DNA of 64,000 bases, taken from contig BDDD01002944.1 of assembly GCA_001972305.1 (NCBI GenBank), positions 178,140 to 242,139 of the forward strand, in the 5' to 3' direction. The position numbers and the translations under genes are program-made. This document shows, piece after piece, positions 12,603 to 23,464 of the stretch. This stretch comes from Cephalotus follicularis (taxonomy: Eukaryota > Streptophyta > Magnoliopsida > Oxalidales > Cephalotaceae). The first letter of the stretch is position 1; every line of letters begins with the position of its first letter. Below the pieces are notes generated by a model. That model was given only the letters and a program-made list of their open reading frames with translations. It was not told where the DNA came from and made no database searches.

Positions 12603-13111
12603 TGACACAGGAAAAATCTTATATAAAAACATCGTTACGTGTCCTCGGGATAATAAGCCAAGTGCCTTCAAGGAGGCTGACACGTGGTCGGGCTTTGCAC
12701 AAAATCTAGTAAAATAACGCTTAGCAACGTATTAGCGCCAAATCCGGTGAAGATTAAGGGAAATCCCGAGATGCTCGGTATTTCATTAGGGGACAGCAAT
12801 CACATCCGATATTCAAGCAGAGCAGTTACAATTAGCCGACTATAAATACAAGAATCCAATACTTCACAAAGGTCCGCCACATTCACACTCAAAAGCACCA
12901 TGTGATTTCTTTCTCTGCCTTGTCTGACTTAAGCATCGGAGTGTCTCCGGGAGTAAACCCTCCTGGACCTACGATCAGTTTGCTAATCTGTGCAGGGAAT
13001 ACGGTCACACCACCATTCAAACTACCTTCTCGAAGCATTAGCAGCGTTTCTCTCAACAAATTAAAGTCATACACGTAGGATACTGTTGAGTTAAGGATTC
13101 CTGTATCAACA
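12603..13111 (+). mobile_element. 5' LTR of the Tat element
   Basis: It starts TGACACAGGAAAAATC and ends CTGTATCAACA. It matches the 3' LTR (20479-20973) along its length with scattered substitutions; the 3' copy lacks a short stretch after CAGTTACAATT. TATAAATAC at about 12841 is a plausible TATA box for the element transcript. Confidence 0.95.
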
Positions 13112-13112
13112 G

Positions 13113-13131
13113 TTGACACCGTCTGTAGGAA
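13113..13131 (+). other. Primer-binding site region of the Tat element
   Basis: TTGACACCGTCTGTAGGAA starts two bases after the LTR end, the expected place for a tRNA-complementary primer site. The matching tRNA was not determined. Confidence 0.6.
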
Positions 13132-13156
13132 ACGCAGCAAATAGCCATTAAGAATC

Positions 13157-15420
13157 ATGCCTCCGAGAAAGAACAACAACCCCTCTGTAGTTGACGGCAG
13201 CCAGGCTGCTAATGGAAACAACCCACCTTCCATTGGCCAGGTTGCCACCATTGCCGAGCAAGCTCCCATCAATGGAGAGCAATTCAGTCAGCTCCTCCAT
13301 GAGATGGAGCGCTTAACCAACTTATTGGCAAATAATCTGGTCAACCAGGCTCAGGTCAGACCTGCCCGACCAATCATCCGCGAACAATCTGGTCTGAGCA
13401 GGCCGGCCCAGGAGAACCAACGCACTCGTGGGCAGAGGTGAAACCCGCCGAGGAGGGGCATGCTCCCCCCAAGGCGGTTAGGGGTTGATACATCCCTGAG
13501 GAGGAGAGCTGAGATTAATACATCTCAGAGGGTAGAGTCCTCGACTACCCGAGATCACACCAGCAATCCCCGACCAGAGCATTCCGAGCACCAAGCGATG
13601 GAAGTGGATCGCCAGAGGGATGCTGAGGAGACACGAGTGCGCTCCAATGCTTCGCACAGGACGGGAACAGTGCGGGGGAGTAGGTTGGACCACTCGGCCA
13701 CACTGGCGGGGAAGACACAGGTTTCTAGCAGTGTTAGGAACATTGAGTATGTGGAGCGAGCAATGAATAGAAAGCTCGCAGAGATGGAGAGAAGGTTCCG
13801 AGGAATCGAGCAGTCTAAGGGGTACCTGTCCGAGGTATGCAATATCAATGCTACTCCATTCACACCCGAGATCATGAAGGAACGTATCCCTAGAGGATTT
13901 CGGTTCCCGAGTCTCAAGGAGTATGATGGGTCCACGGATCCCATTCAGCACGTGCTATACTATACTCAAGTTATGTTAGTGCACCAGGCTTCGAACGCTA
14001 TCCTTTGCAGAGGATTCCCGACAACACTGACTAGAGCTACTCAGTCATGGTATTCTACCCTGGCAGAGGGATCGGTGGAGAATTTCGAGCAGTTTACGGA
14101 ACTGTTCGTGGTCAAGTTCCTCAACAGCACCACGCAGAGGAGAAACTCAACCCATTTGATCAATGTGGTGTAGGGGAGATATGAGTCACTGAGAGACTAC
14201 CTCACCAGATTCAATAGGGAGTCTCTTACAGTGAAAGACCTGAAACCATCCTTCGCTCTATAAGCTCTGAATAGTGGGCTCAAGGACAACTCCCCCTTCA
14301 CTTTATCTCTGCTGAAGAAGCACGCGGTGGATTTGGCATACCTGCTGAGGAGAGCAGAGAAATATGTCAATGCCGAGGAGGTGATGGCAGTCAGGAAACA
14401 AAAAACATCCTGGTCAGGCCATTAGGTGGAGAAAGGGGAGCATTCGCTAAATGTTCCCAGGAAGAAAGAGAAGAGGAAGGAGAGGTCTGAGCTCTACAGG
14501 GATGACCTCAGACACAAGCTCTCCAAGATAGAGGAGTCATCAAGGGGAGGGACGCTCATCCCGGCTTACAACAATTTTGCCCATCTCTTTAAGACACGTA
14601 CCAGGATACTTGCCGTGGAGAAGGACAAGGTCCCCATCCAATGGCCCACACCATTGAGGTCCTCGATTGAGAAGAGGGATACAGAGAAGTATTGTCGGTA
14701 CCATCGTGACCACAAGCACGACACCGAGGAGTGTAGGCACCTAAAAAATCAGATAGAGGACCTGATTCACAAAAGGCACCTAAGCGAGTATGTGGACAGG
14801 AATGCTCCTCAGGAAAGGAGGGAGCGTAGAGAAGAAGCTCCACAACAACCGGAGGAGCAGCAGCAGCCCAGATGTGTCATCCACACCATCTCTGAGAGGT
14901 TCGTGTCTGGTGGCGACCATAATAGGGCTAGGAAGGCCTATGGAAGGCAATCCCTTGCTGTGCAACAGTACCAGCATAGCAAAAGGTTAAAAACAGGTGG
15001 AGATGAGGAAGTGATATCCTTCTCCGATGTGGACTATGAGGGAGTACGTCTTCCTCATGATAATCTAGTAGTGGTAACTCTTTTGGTGGAACTTTTCACT
15101 ATGAAGAAGATCCTTATTGATAGCAGGAGCTCGACCGATATCCTGTACAAACATGCCTTTGATCAACTAAGGATACCGACCGACCAGCTCAAGTCCGTGA
15201 AAACCCCACTGGTCGACTTTGCGGGGAAAATAGTCCATCCTCTGAGATCCATCGACCTGTCAATGGTTGCAGGCACGGTCCCACGTCAGACCCAGGTGGT
15301 AGACACACTTAGCCCGTACAATGCTATAATCGGGCGACCATGTTTGAACCTAATGGAGGCGATAGTGTCCACGAGACACTTGGTGATGAAATTCCCAAGG
15401 AGATTTATCAACTCTGAGAT
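13157..15420 (+). pseudogene. gag and protease-like region of the Tat element (in-frame stops)
   Basis: One frame runs from ATG 13157 (MPPRKNNN, a typical Tat gag start) into the protease-like region, broken by four stops: TGA 13439, TAG 14171, a TAA near 14261 and TAG 14423. The conserved gag region lies at about 13880-14400, with RGFRFPSLKEYDGSTDP and later LLRRAEKYVNAEEVM. A zinc-knuckle-like YCRYHRDHKHDTEEC follows at about 14690. The protease-like part (about 15010-15390) keeps KKILIDSRSSTDILY, where the usual active-site Asp-Ser-Gly reads Asp-Ser-Arg, and YNAIIGRPCLN. No frameshift is needed, only stop suppression. Gag would form the capsid of the element; this copy cannot make a full protein. 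Confidence 0.88.
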
Positions 15421-16530
15421 GGGATCTTCTACAAAATGTCTTTTTCTTTTCCCTGGCTGATGTGTATGACTCCCCTAGAGGCCGATTATGCTCTAAGGGA
15501 AGTCCATGAAGGAGTATGTGGAAATCACACGGAGGGCAGAATCTTGTCCCACAAGCTATTGAGACAGGGCTATTTCTGGCCGACCATGCACCATAATGTC
15601 ATAGACTTTGTGAGAAAGTGTGATAGGCGTCAGAGGAATGCCAATATAAGCAGGAGACCTTCAGAACCTTTGACATCTATCACAGCCTCTTGGCCCTTTG
15701 CACAATGGAGGATGGATTTCGTCGAACCACTTCCAGTAGCAACGGGGCAGAGGAAGTACTTGATTGTTGTAGTGGATTACTTCACCAAATGGGTAGAAGC
15801 CAAGCCCCTGGCTACAATCATGGAGAAGAACACGAAGAGCTTCGTTTGGAAATCAATCATCTGTAAATTTGGAGTCCCGAGAGTAATAGTCTCAGATAAT
15901 GGTCTTTCTGTGATTTTTGTAAAAAGTGGAGAATAGAGTATAGGCTAGCCTCGGTAGCCTACCTCCAGAGTAATGGTCAAGCCAATGTGATCAATAGAGA
16001 AATCATCTCGGGCTTGAAGAAACACCTTGAGGATAGCAAGGGAAGATGGACAGAGGAGCTACCAAGTGTACTATGGGCCTATAGAACCACTTCTCGGACC
16101 ACAACTGGTGAGTCCCCATACAGCCTTTGTTTTGGAGCTGAATCTATGATATCGGTGGAGATTGGTGTACAGTCACCAAGAGTTGTGCATTTCAACGAAG
16201 AAAATAATGACGAAGGATTGAGGAACCTCCTCGACTTAGTGGAAGAGCTCAGAGATAAGGTCGCCATCAAAGTCGTAACTTACCAACAGAGGGTGAACCG
16301 TTACTACAATAAAAGGGTAAACCCCCGACCACTAAGGAAAGGAGACCTAGTCCTACGCAACTCAACTATTACGGATCTGACCGGTACCAGAGGAAACCTA
16401 GCCCCTAATTAGGAAGGACCATACAAGGTGAAAAGAGTGCTCTGCCCAGGAACATTCAAACTCGAAACTCTGGAGGCAGGGAGATTCTTAGGGCTTGGAA
16501 TGTCGAGCACTTGAGGAAATACTACCAGTA
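15421..16530 (+). pseudogene. Integrase of the Tat element (broken)
   Basis: After the deletion junction near 15415-15425 the frame changes and encodes an RNase H/integrase linker followed by integrase. An H-H-C-C zinc-binding region is visible (HEGVCGNH then FVRKCDRRQR), with the last Cys replaced by Arg. The catalytic core shows MDFV, VDYFTKWVEAKPL and SDNG, then WTEELPSVLWAYRTTSRTTTG. There is a stop at about 15936, frame continuation in 15987-16410, another stop near 16410, and a degraded C-terminal tail to about 16530. Integrase would insert element DNA into the genome; this copy is not functional. Confidence 0.88.
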
Positions 16531-17675
16531 ATTTTTTGTAAGTTGTACATTGAAAGACATCAATAAAATTCAATTTTTGATCCAAAAATGTGTTCAAGAT
16601 CATAATTTCAAGTTTTCAAGGGACCGGAGGCCCAATGTTCATGTCCTTAAACCTTTGAACAGCCACTGGTCAACTCCCTTAAACGAGAAGCTTTTATACA
16701 AGCATGTCTGACCATGCTTCCAAGGGAGCAATCAGAGCAGACCTTGATACAGGACCAAACTCTCTAAGTCTCACGAAGACTCAAAACCCATAAGGAAGTA
16801 AACAAATCAAGGCTGAAGTCTCGAACAAACCAAGGTCCCAAGCCAACCAAAGACTCCTTCTGAGGAGCACTAAAGACTCCTTCCGAGGAGAAGCGCTTAA
16901 ATTTACCAACAAAGACTCCTCCCGAGGAGTATCAAAAAATACACATGCCAAAAACTTCTAAGGAAGTATTAAGACTCCCGAGAGAGCGAACACTGGTCTG
17001 TAAAATTCATAAGAACATGTCCGACTTGGCCAATTTCGTGTCTTAAGAGGCGAATCCATTAGAACTCGCAACAATCAAATTCGTTGGACTGAGCGCTCTG
17101 AAACGAGTGTCCCTAAGTGGACTGCAAGCTTAGACGACCTAGTCTACAATATAAAGGACTAGAAGAGATCTTGCTCTAGAAAACCCGTAAGAACTTGCCC
17201 GAGCAGACATTAAACTTAGTCTGCGAGCACACAGGAACTCGCAAAGACTGAGTCTGGTTGCCTAAACACTTTTCATACAAAGTGTTCTACGAGGGCTAAA
17301 AAGTTTAAGGGACTTGGTCTGAAAATCATGAAGCCATGTTTTAAAGTCTATAAACTAGACTAAGTTAAAATTTTTACGAGGAATTATAGAGCTCAGATAA
17401 AGCTTTAGTTGGTTTTCAGTACTTAGAAATTTCCTAAGGGAAATAAAAACGCTCGGAAATGGTTCAAGCATACATTGCAAAAAACAAAGCATAAAGCAAA
17501 GACAGAATCTGAATGATGCCAAAAGATCTTATTTTCATTAACTGAAAGGAAATGCAAGTTTCAAAAAGAAACAAGAATATAAATTCTAAGCCCCTGGAGG
17601 TGGAGCTTTCTGGTCATCCTCGGGAAGATGAGCATTGAAAGGTTCCGAGGTTGGAGGCAGATGAGCATCGACTAT
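16531..17675. other. Non-coding 3' region of the Tat element, with short repeats
   Basis: The stretch between integrase and the antisense gene has no open frame. It is rich in diverged short repeats: AGACTCCTTC(T/C)GAGGAG units at about 16850-16990, and AAC(T/C)CG(T/C)AA(G)AAC-type units at about 17050-17240. Confidence 0.7.
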
Positions 17676-19946
17676 TTAAGGAGGAACCGAAGAAGAAGAA
17701 TCCGCAGCAGGATCCGAGGGAAGAATAGTCACCCCCGGTGACCGGTCTCCTTGTGCCTCGACTTCTTGATCAGCCTCTTCTTCTAAAGCAAGCCCAACCC
17801 TCTCTTCCTTTGCCTCATAGCCATCGGGATAGAAATCGAAATCCTTGGCAGTTGAGCAGTAAATAACATCGCCCAAAAGAACCTCGGGGTGAAGAGACGA
17901 GACCCAGTTCCAGCAAGTGTAGAAACCCCGACGGAAGTACTCTGACGAATTCTTTAAAAATTTCATCACTAAAAGCTTCCGAAGCTTTGTAGTCCTCCAC
18001 GGAGGACTCCATCAAACAGTGGAATTCGTCTGAGGACTTGAATTCCGTCAGAGCTCTGTCCACTGCCTTTGCCAGCTGCTCATTGTCTCTCTTGCGGTAG
18101 CGCTCGAACTTCTCTTCCACCCCCTGGTACAACTTGCCAACGTTGGAGAGGTCCTTCTGCATTTGATCCCTCTCCTCGAGGGCTTTTTTCTTCTCCTCGG
18201 TAAGAGACTCCTGGACCTTGAGAACTTCCTCCAGCTGAGCCTTGGTCGAACGAGCGGTCTCCTCGAGTTTCGCTACCTCTTCCCTCACCTTGTCATACCT
18301 CTCGAGTATAACCAAGAAGTTCTTTGCTAGAAGGTGAGTGTCGTTCAGAGCCTACCAGAGAAGTGCAGGAGTTAGAGGAAAAGAGAAAAACATGTGGGAA
18401 AAAAGATTGAAGATATCGCTTACCCTAAAGTGGCTCCGCAGGGAATTGTGGATCAACTTCTCGTTGGTCCAGTCCTTCCTCGCTTTAAGCTTCTCTGGGA
18501 AGATGCACAAAGAACTGAGAGCGAATGGGACCCTGGGGTCAGGCTCGAACTCGCTTTTCCCACCATCTCCAGCTCCTCTATCATATTTTCAATGACCCAA
18601 GGAAGAGGTAACAGAATAGGATTCTGAGAGCTCCTGCCAAGTGCAGCCTCGACCTCGGTCTCTGTCACCTTTTTGCTCTTCTTGCTCGGGGGTTTAGGAA
18701 GAGCACCTGGGGAACGTCCATCTGCAGGCCATTTGTTCCTCTTCTTTTTTACAGCAACAGCTGCAGCGCTCCCCCTGGTTTGAGCAGCTTTTCCCTTCTG
18801 CTTAGCCCCCTCGGCAGTAGCTTTTTCCTTTTGCTTTGACCCTTCAGCAGAGGGTGGCTTCTTCACCACCTTGGTAGCGGTCAAGATGTCATCAAAACTA
18901 CGCCGAGAAGCTATCGCTGCAAAAGAACATAAATTACAAGATCAAAAGCGTGGCAAATAACAATGAGAGAATAGAAAAAATATAAAAGCTTAAACTGGAG
19001 GAGACAAAGGCTTTATACAGCTTTCTCCCTCGGCTACGGGCTGAGCCTCAGAGTCATCTCGAACGATTTCATCTTCCTCTCTCTCTTCCCCTGCTGGGAT
19101 CTCTTCATCCTCATCCAGGCGGAACCGATGGCCTAAGGACATGCTCAGTCCAACCCGACAGAGGCGGTCATCCTAGACAGTGTCATTCACCCCCTCGAAT
19201 TTCAAAGCGGAGAGCTTTTCCAAGTCGGCCTTCTCAATCGACGACAGTACAGACCTCTTGTTAAGCCTTGGGACATCTAAGAAGTCCGACCACCGGCAAG
19301 GGATGAAGTCAGGGAGGTTCTTGATAAGAAAGTGCTTCTCTCTCCACCCCTTGACGGACTTGGTAGGATCCATCAGGACCTTCTTGGGCGCTCCAGGACG
19401 GGACTTGAAATAGTACCCGTGCCCTTTGGGAGAGACTACTAGGAGGTGGAACTCTTTGAATAGCCCAACGGTGGCATTCACCTTGGACTCCAAGCACTTC
19501 ACTAAAAATTCGATAATAAAGGCCCAATACTGTTGCTGGAACAATACGAGGTGGATTTGGAAATGCTCCAGGATCTAAATGGCAAAAAGAGGAAGCAAGA
19601 ACCTCATACCATGCTCCAGGGCATCCGAGAATACTGAAAAAAGTCCAGGTCTGCTCTCGGTCACTTCATGGGAATGGCTCGGAAGATCCCGCACTAGTGC
19701 CCTCGGAATGACATACTTGTGAACCAATGCTTTCACCTTCTCATCGTTCAGCTTGGTCTTTTCAAAATCGATCCTAAATACTTGGGTCCCCGCTTCGGTG
19801 GAGGGAATTCCAGGAGCGCCCGCACCAGTAACTTCCATCTCCACTTCAGCATTTAAAGGACGCTCGGCAATGGTCACGCCCCCAGCCAGGCGGTTCACCA
19901 CGTCCGGTCCGTCAACCTGTTTAGAGGTTTGTTTGGTTTGGGCCAT
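17676..19946 (-). pseudogene. Antisense gene of the Tat element (putative gypsy-type transposon domain)
   Basis: A protein-coding frame runs opposite to gag-pol, starting at ATG 19946 (MAQTKQTSK). Exon 1 (19946-19019) holds the conserved region SHEVTESRPGLFSVFSDALE, ATVGLFKEFHLLVVSPKGHG and WREKHFLIKNLPDFIPCRW, which I recognise as the plant 'putative gypsy type transposon' domain. Intron 1 (19018-18917, GTATAA...GCAG) and intron 2 (18423-18352, GTAAGC...TAG) join to a Lys-rich segment and a coiled coil (about 18300-18050, KLEETARSTKAQLEEVL). The tail is acidic and Ser/Pro-rich. Damage: TAG stops near 19577 and 19174, a frameshift near 18500 and another near 17970. Antisense genes in this position are known for Tat elements; their function is unknown. 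Confidence 0.82.
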
Positions 19947-20462
19947 TTGGGATTTCTATATAGAGAGAGAAGATGAACAGACTGAGGAAAACCCTGAAGA
20001 AGACATTACGACTTTTCGAAAACCAATAAAGCTAAAAAAGAACCTCACCAGAGATTGCCGAAAAGTACTGGGAGAGAAACTGATTGGGTGTTTAAGGATG
20101 TCAAGAATCAGAAAAACCGAAAGCTCTAAGGATTCAAAAAAGCATAAAGAAACTTTTCCAAGAAGAAGAGGCATTTTTAAAGGGCTAGGGTTAATCCTCC
20201 AACTGTTGGATCTCGGCGAAATTAAATGGTGGAGATTGATCAGTCAAATCAAGAGTTGTAAAGGAATTGGAAACGCGCAGGAGATGAAAAGGCAGGCGTT
20301 ATGGACGTCTGCTCTCCGCCTTAAAAGCCAGTAGCGAAAGTGGGCTAAATACATTGAAGCCCAATGGCCCAAAAACAAGCTCTGATAGTATATTAAAGCC
20401 CCGTTCGGAATCGGGGTAGGCTATAAATGGTCTTCTTCATTTTCCAAGCCCAGAAAAAAGAA
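19947..20462. other. Region upstream of the antisense gene
   Basis: This lies between the antisense start codon and the polypurine tract. It should contain the antisense promoter and 5' untranslated region; TATATA at about 19956-19963 is only about 10 bp from the ATG and is unlikely to be the TATA box used. The plus-strand open frame 19753-20334 is a shadow. Confidence 0.45.
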
Positions 20463-20478
20463 GATCAGATGGGGCATA
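20454..20478 (+). other. Polypurine tract of the Tat element
   Basis: The purine-rich run AAAAAAGAAGATCAGATGGGG lies directly before the 3' LTR, as expected for the plus-strand primer. Confidence 0.7.
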
Positions 20479-20973
20479 TGATACGGGAAAAATCTTATAT
20501 AAAAATACCGTCACGTGTCCTCGGGATAATAGTCAAGTGCCTTCCAGGGAGAGTGACATGTGGTCGGGCTTTACACAAAATCTGGCAAAATAACGCTTAG
20601 CAACGTGTTAGCGCCAAATTCGATGGAGATTAAGGGAAATCCCGAGATGCTCGGTATTTTTTTAGGGTCCAGCAATTACTTCTGATATTCAAGCAGAGCA
20701 GTTACAATTACAAGAATCCAATACTTCACACAGGTCCGCCACTTTCACACTCAAAAGCACCCTGCGATTTCTTTCTCTGCCTTGTCTGACTTAAGTATCG
20801 GAGTGTTTCCGGGAGTAAACCCTCCTGGACCTACGATCAGTTTGCTAATATGTGCAGGGAATACGGTCACACCACCATTCAAACTACCTTCTCGGAGCAT
20901 TAGCAGCGTTTCTCTCAACAAATCAAAGTCCTACACGTAAAATATTGTTGAGTTAAGGATTCCTGTATCAACA
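20479..20973 (+). mobile_element. 3' LTR of the Tat element
   Basis: It starts TGATACGGGAAAAATC, ends CTGTATCAACA, and is followed by the CTCCT duplication at 20974-20978. It pairs with 12603-13111. Confidence 0.95.
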
Positions 20974-21250
20974 CTCCTCATGGAGAATAATGAGTCTCTA
21001 TCCCTGTTTTGTATACATAAAAAAAGAAAAAGAAAAACTTGTTGGCTTCTCTTTTAAAATTTTTATTCATCATATATAGTAACCCTTTTAATTAATAATA
21101 TAATAGATTATTAAATAATATAACATTTAACATCATATAATAACCTAGAACATTCTTCAATTATAATTTATTAAAGCAGATTAATTGAAATTATTTTTCA
21201 ATTATGCGATGGAGTACATATAAATTAAGGTTATTTTTATAAATATTTAG

Positions 21251-21786
21251 ACTAATAAATGTGTTATTATCTTAAATTTATAAACATAGATTAAACAAAA
21301 TGGATAAAAAGAGAGGAGGAGGTGATTCTGATCTCACGAGGTTTTTTAATCCTCGTCCATTTCCTTATCCCTGTTTATTGCATAATTGAACACAAAAATA
21401 TCTCAAAATTATGACATGTCCTTTAAAACAGCTTCATGCCTAGGCGGCTATGCTAAATGCTACATGTGCTATGACAGTGCCAGACCACTAACTCAAGTTA
21501 ATCCAACCATAAAATGTCGACTAATAAATGTGTTATTATCTTAAATTTATAAACATAGATTAAACAAAATGGATAAAAAGAGAGGAGGAGGTGATTCTGA
21601 TCTCACGAGGTTTTTTAATCCTCGTCCATTTCCTTATCCCTGTTTATTGCATAATTGAACACAAAAATATCTCAAAATTATGACATGTCCTTTAAAACAG
21701 CTTCATGCCTAGGCGGCTATGCTAAATGCTACATGTGCTATGACAGTGCCAGACCACTAACTCAAGTTAATCCAACCATAAAATGT
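21251..21786 (+). repeat. Direct tandem duplication of 267 bp
   Basis: Sequence 21251-21517 recurs at 21520-21786, separated by CG. I found no difference between the copies on reading them base by base. Each starts ACTAATAAATGTGTTATT and ends CCAACCATAAAATGT. They lie about 500 bp upstream of the WRKY start codon. Either the duplication is very recent or it is an assembly error. Confidence 0.95.
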
Positions 21787-22250
21787 ATTTTTTGTGTTTG
21801 GGAGGTTGCCAGTGTGCCCTATACTAGACTTGGTTTGTCACGAAATCGTTGGATTTGCATTCACAGTAATAATATCCATTTGGCAACATTAAAGTGACTG
21901 ATGGACGTATGGGAGGGTCCACTTGTTTCATGGCCAATAAAAGTAGGGAATGGGCCATGTTTTTATCCTTACAATATCCTCACATTAATGTGCAATTGTG
22001 CATTGGTGGCTTTTTTTAATGTAAGGTGTGGGGTGAGAAGTGGTGGAGTTTGGTGATATAGATACATACACAATTGCTATTCACATCTCTATACTAAATG
22101 TGAAAAGAAGTGAGAAAGCAACTTGAGGGGTTTGTCATCTATCTAAATCTGTTGATCCTCTTTCTCTCTCTCAATCAATTGTAGCTCTGATCTTCATCAT
22201 TTTCTTTTATGTAATTAACAATATCTGTCTCTTACATACATAGCTTTTTT

Positions 22251-22262
22251 GGTATAAAATAA
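22251..22262 (+). promoter_or_regulatory. TATA-like sequence before the WRKY gene
   Basis: GTATAAAATAAA lies 30-40 bp before the chosen start codon. If used, the 5' untranslated region would be very short, so it may be fortuitous. Confidence 0.25.
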
Positions 22263-22290
22263 ACTGTTACAGAGGCAGCAAAGAGTAGTC

Positions 22291-23464
22291 ATGGATGATT
22301 CTCTCACCCCAAAATGGGAGTCAAATGTTTCAGACCTCAAACAAGAAACTCAGGCATCAAAAAGAAAGTGGGTTGGTCTGCTCTTATAGTTTTGATTTTG
22401 TTGCTCTCTAGTTTTAGTTTCAGTTTGTTGCACTTTAAGAACCCAATATAAAATGTGGTAGATATGTGCATATTTCCTTTTGCTTTGGTCTAACGAGTCT
22501 ATCTCTTTGCAAATCTAACTTCATTTGACATCTTTTGTTTGTTTGTTATGAGATGTTATAGGAAGGTAGTTCAAAAGACTGTTGTCACAGTTAAAACTAG
22601 AGCAAATACTGGGAAACTAAAGCATGAAGGACCACCTTCTGATTTTTGGTCTTGGAGGAAATATGGGCAAAAACCCATCAAAGGATCTCCTCATCCAAGG
22701 TTTTGTGATTGATTTTTTTTTATTCTTTCCACAAGCTTAATTTCTTGATTTTGTTGAATCCATTTCGCTTGTAATATATAATAGCATGAGTTTTGGAATG
22801 TCCGAATTGAGTTACTATGTCACCGGAGTGTTAACGAAAACTACCCACCTATTTGATTCTCTGTATCTCTAAACTTCTTACAAATCAATGCAGGGGATAT
22901 TATAGGTGCAGCACAACAAAGGGTTGTTTAGCCAAAAAACAAGTAGAGAGATGTAGAACAGATGCTTCAATGCTCATCATCACCTACACTTCTAGCCATA
23001 ACCATCCAGGTCCTGATCTCCACTCAACTGACCTGACCCAACAACCAAAAGAACCACAAAACCTACCCACCACTCAAGACCTTCACATAACCCCAAAACA
23101 GGAAAGGCTACAAGAACAAGATGAACAACAAGATCAACCTACCATGGTCACAAGTGATGATGATAATGCCAAAGAAGACAACTTTCATTACTTGCAACCC
23201 CCAACAAGCTGTCCCCAAGACATGATATTGAACCAAGAGGACCCTTTTACAGGGAATCTAGAGAAGACCCATGAGACAATGGGTAGTGTTGTCTTGAATG
23301 AAGAGCCCCTCTCTTATCCTCAACTAATGACATTTTCAACACCTAAATCAGAAGAAAATGACTTCTTTGATGAGCTTGAAGAATTGCCCACATCTTCCTC
23401 AACTTTAACAAGTTTCACGAGGTGCAGCTTTTTTGATGAAAGGATTCCTGTTGCCCCTTCTTGA
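22291..23464 (+). CDS. WRKY transcription factor, group II (IIe-like)
   Basis: Three exons, 22291-22367, 22562-22699 and 22894-23464, joined at GT-AG introns, give 261 aa. The start is the first ATG of the frame ([10 protein letters not shown]). A basic stretch SKRKKVVQK (about 23-31) precedes the DNA-binding domain: WRKYGQK at 57-63, then a zinc finger C77-X5-C83-X23-H107-X-H109, the group II pattern. The domain is split by an intron after the Arg of SPHPR, the usual position. PPSDFWSW before the motif and [20 protein letters not shown] resemble group IIe. The C-terminal half is Gln/Pro-rich then acidic, a likely activation region. Such nuclear proteins bind W-box (TTGAC) sites and often act in stress or development; the target is unknown. 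The locus looks intact. Confidence 0.93.

Larger units (their letters stand above)
12603..20973 (+). mobile_element. Ty3/Gypsy Tat-type element, complete ends, RT deleted
   Basis: The element is 8371 bp, bounded by two LTRs of about 500 bp and a perfect 5-bp duplication CTCCT (12598-12602 and 20974-20978). Between the LTRs lie a primer site, gag with an aspartic-protease-like region, integrase, a repeat-rich non-coding stretch, a minus-strand gene and a polypurine tract. Reverse transcriptase and RNase H are absent, so it could only have moved with help. Gag style, domain order and the antisense gene downstream of integrase point to the Tat lineage. The sense genes carry stop codons and the LTRs differ at several visible positions, so it is not a very recent insertion. 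Confidence 0.92.

Noticed and set aside
13478-13951. Minus-strand frames over gag
   Set aside because: Shadows of the sense gag frame, which has recognisable motifs.
19753-20334. 193-codon plus-strand open frame
   Set aside because: It is the shadow of the antisense gene exon 1 and its upstream region; the minus-strand frame carries the conserved domain.
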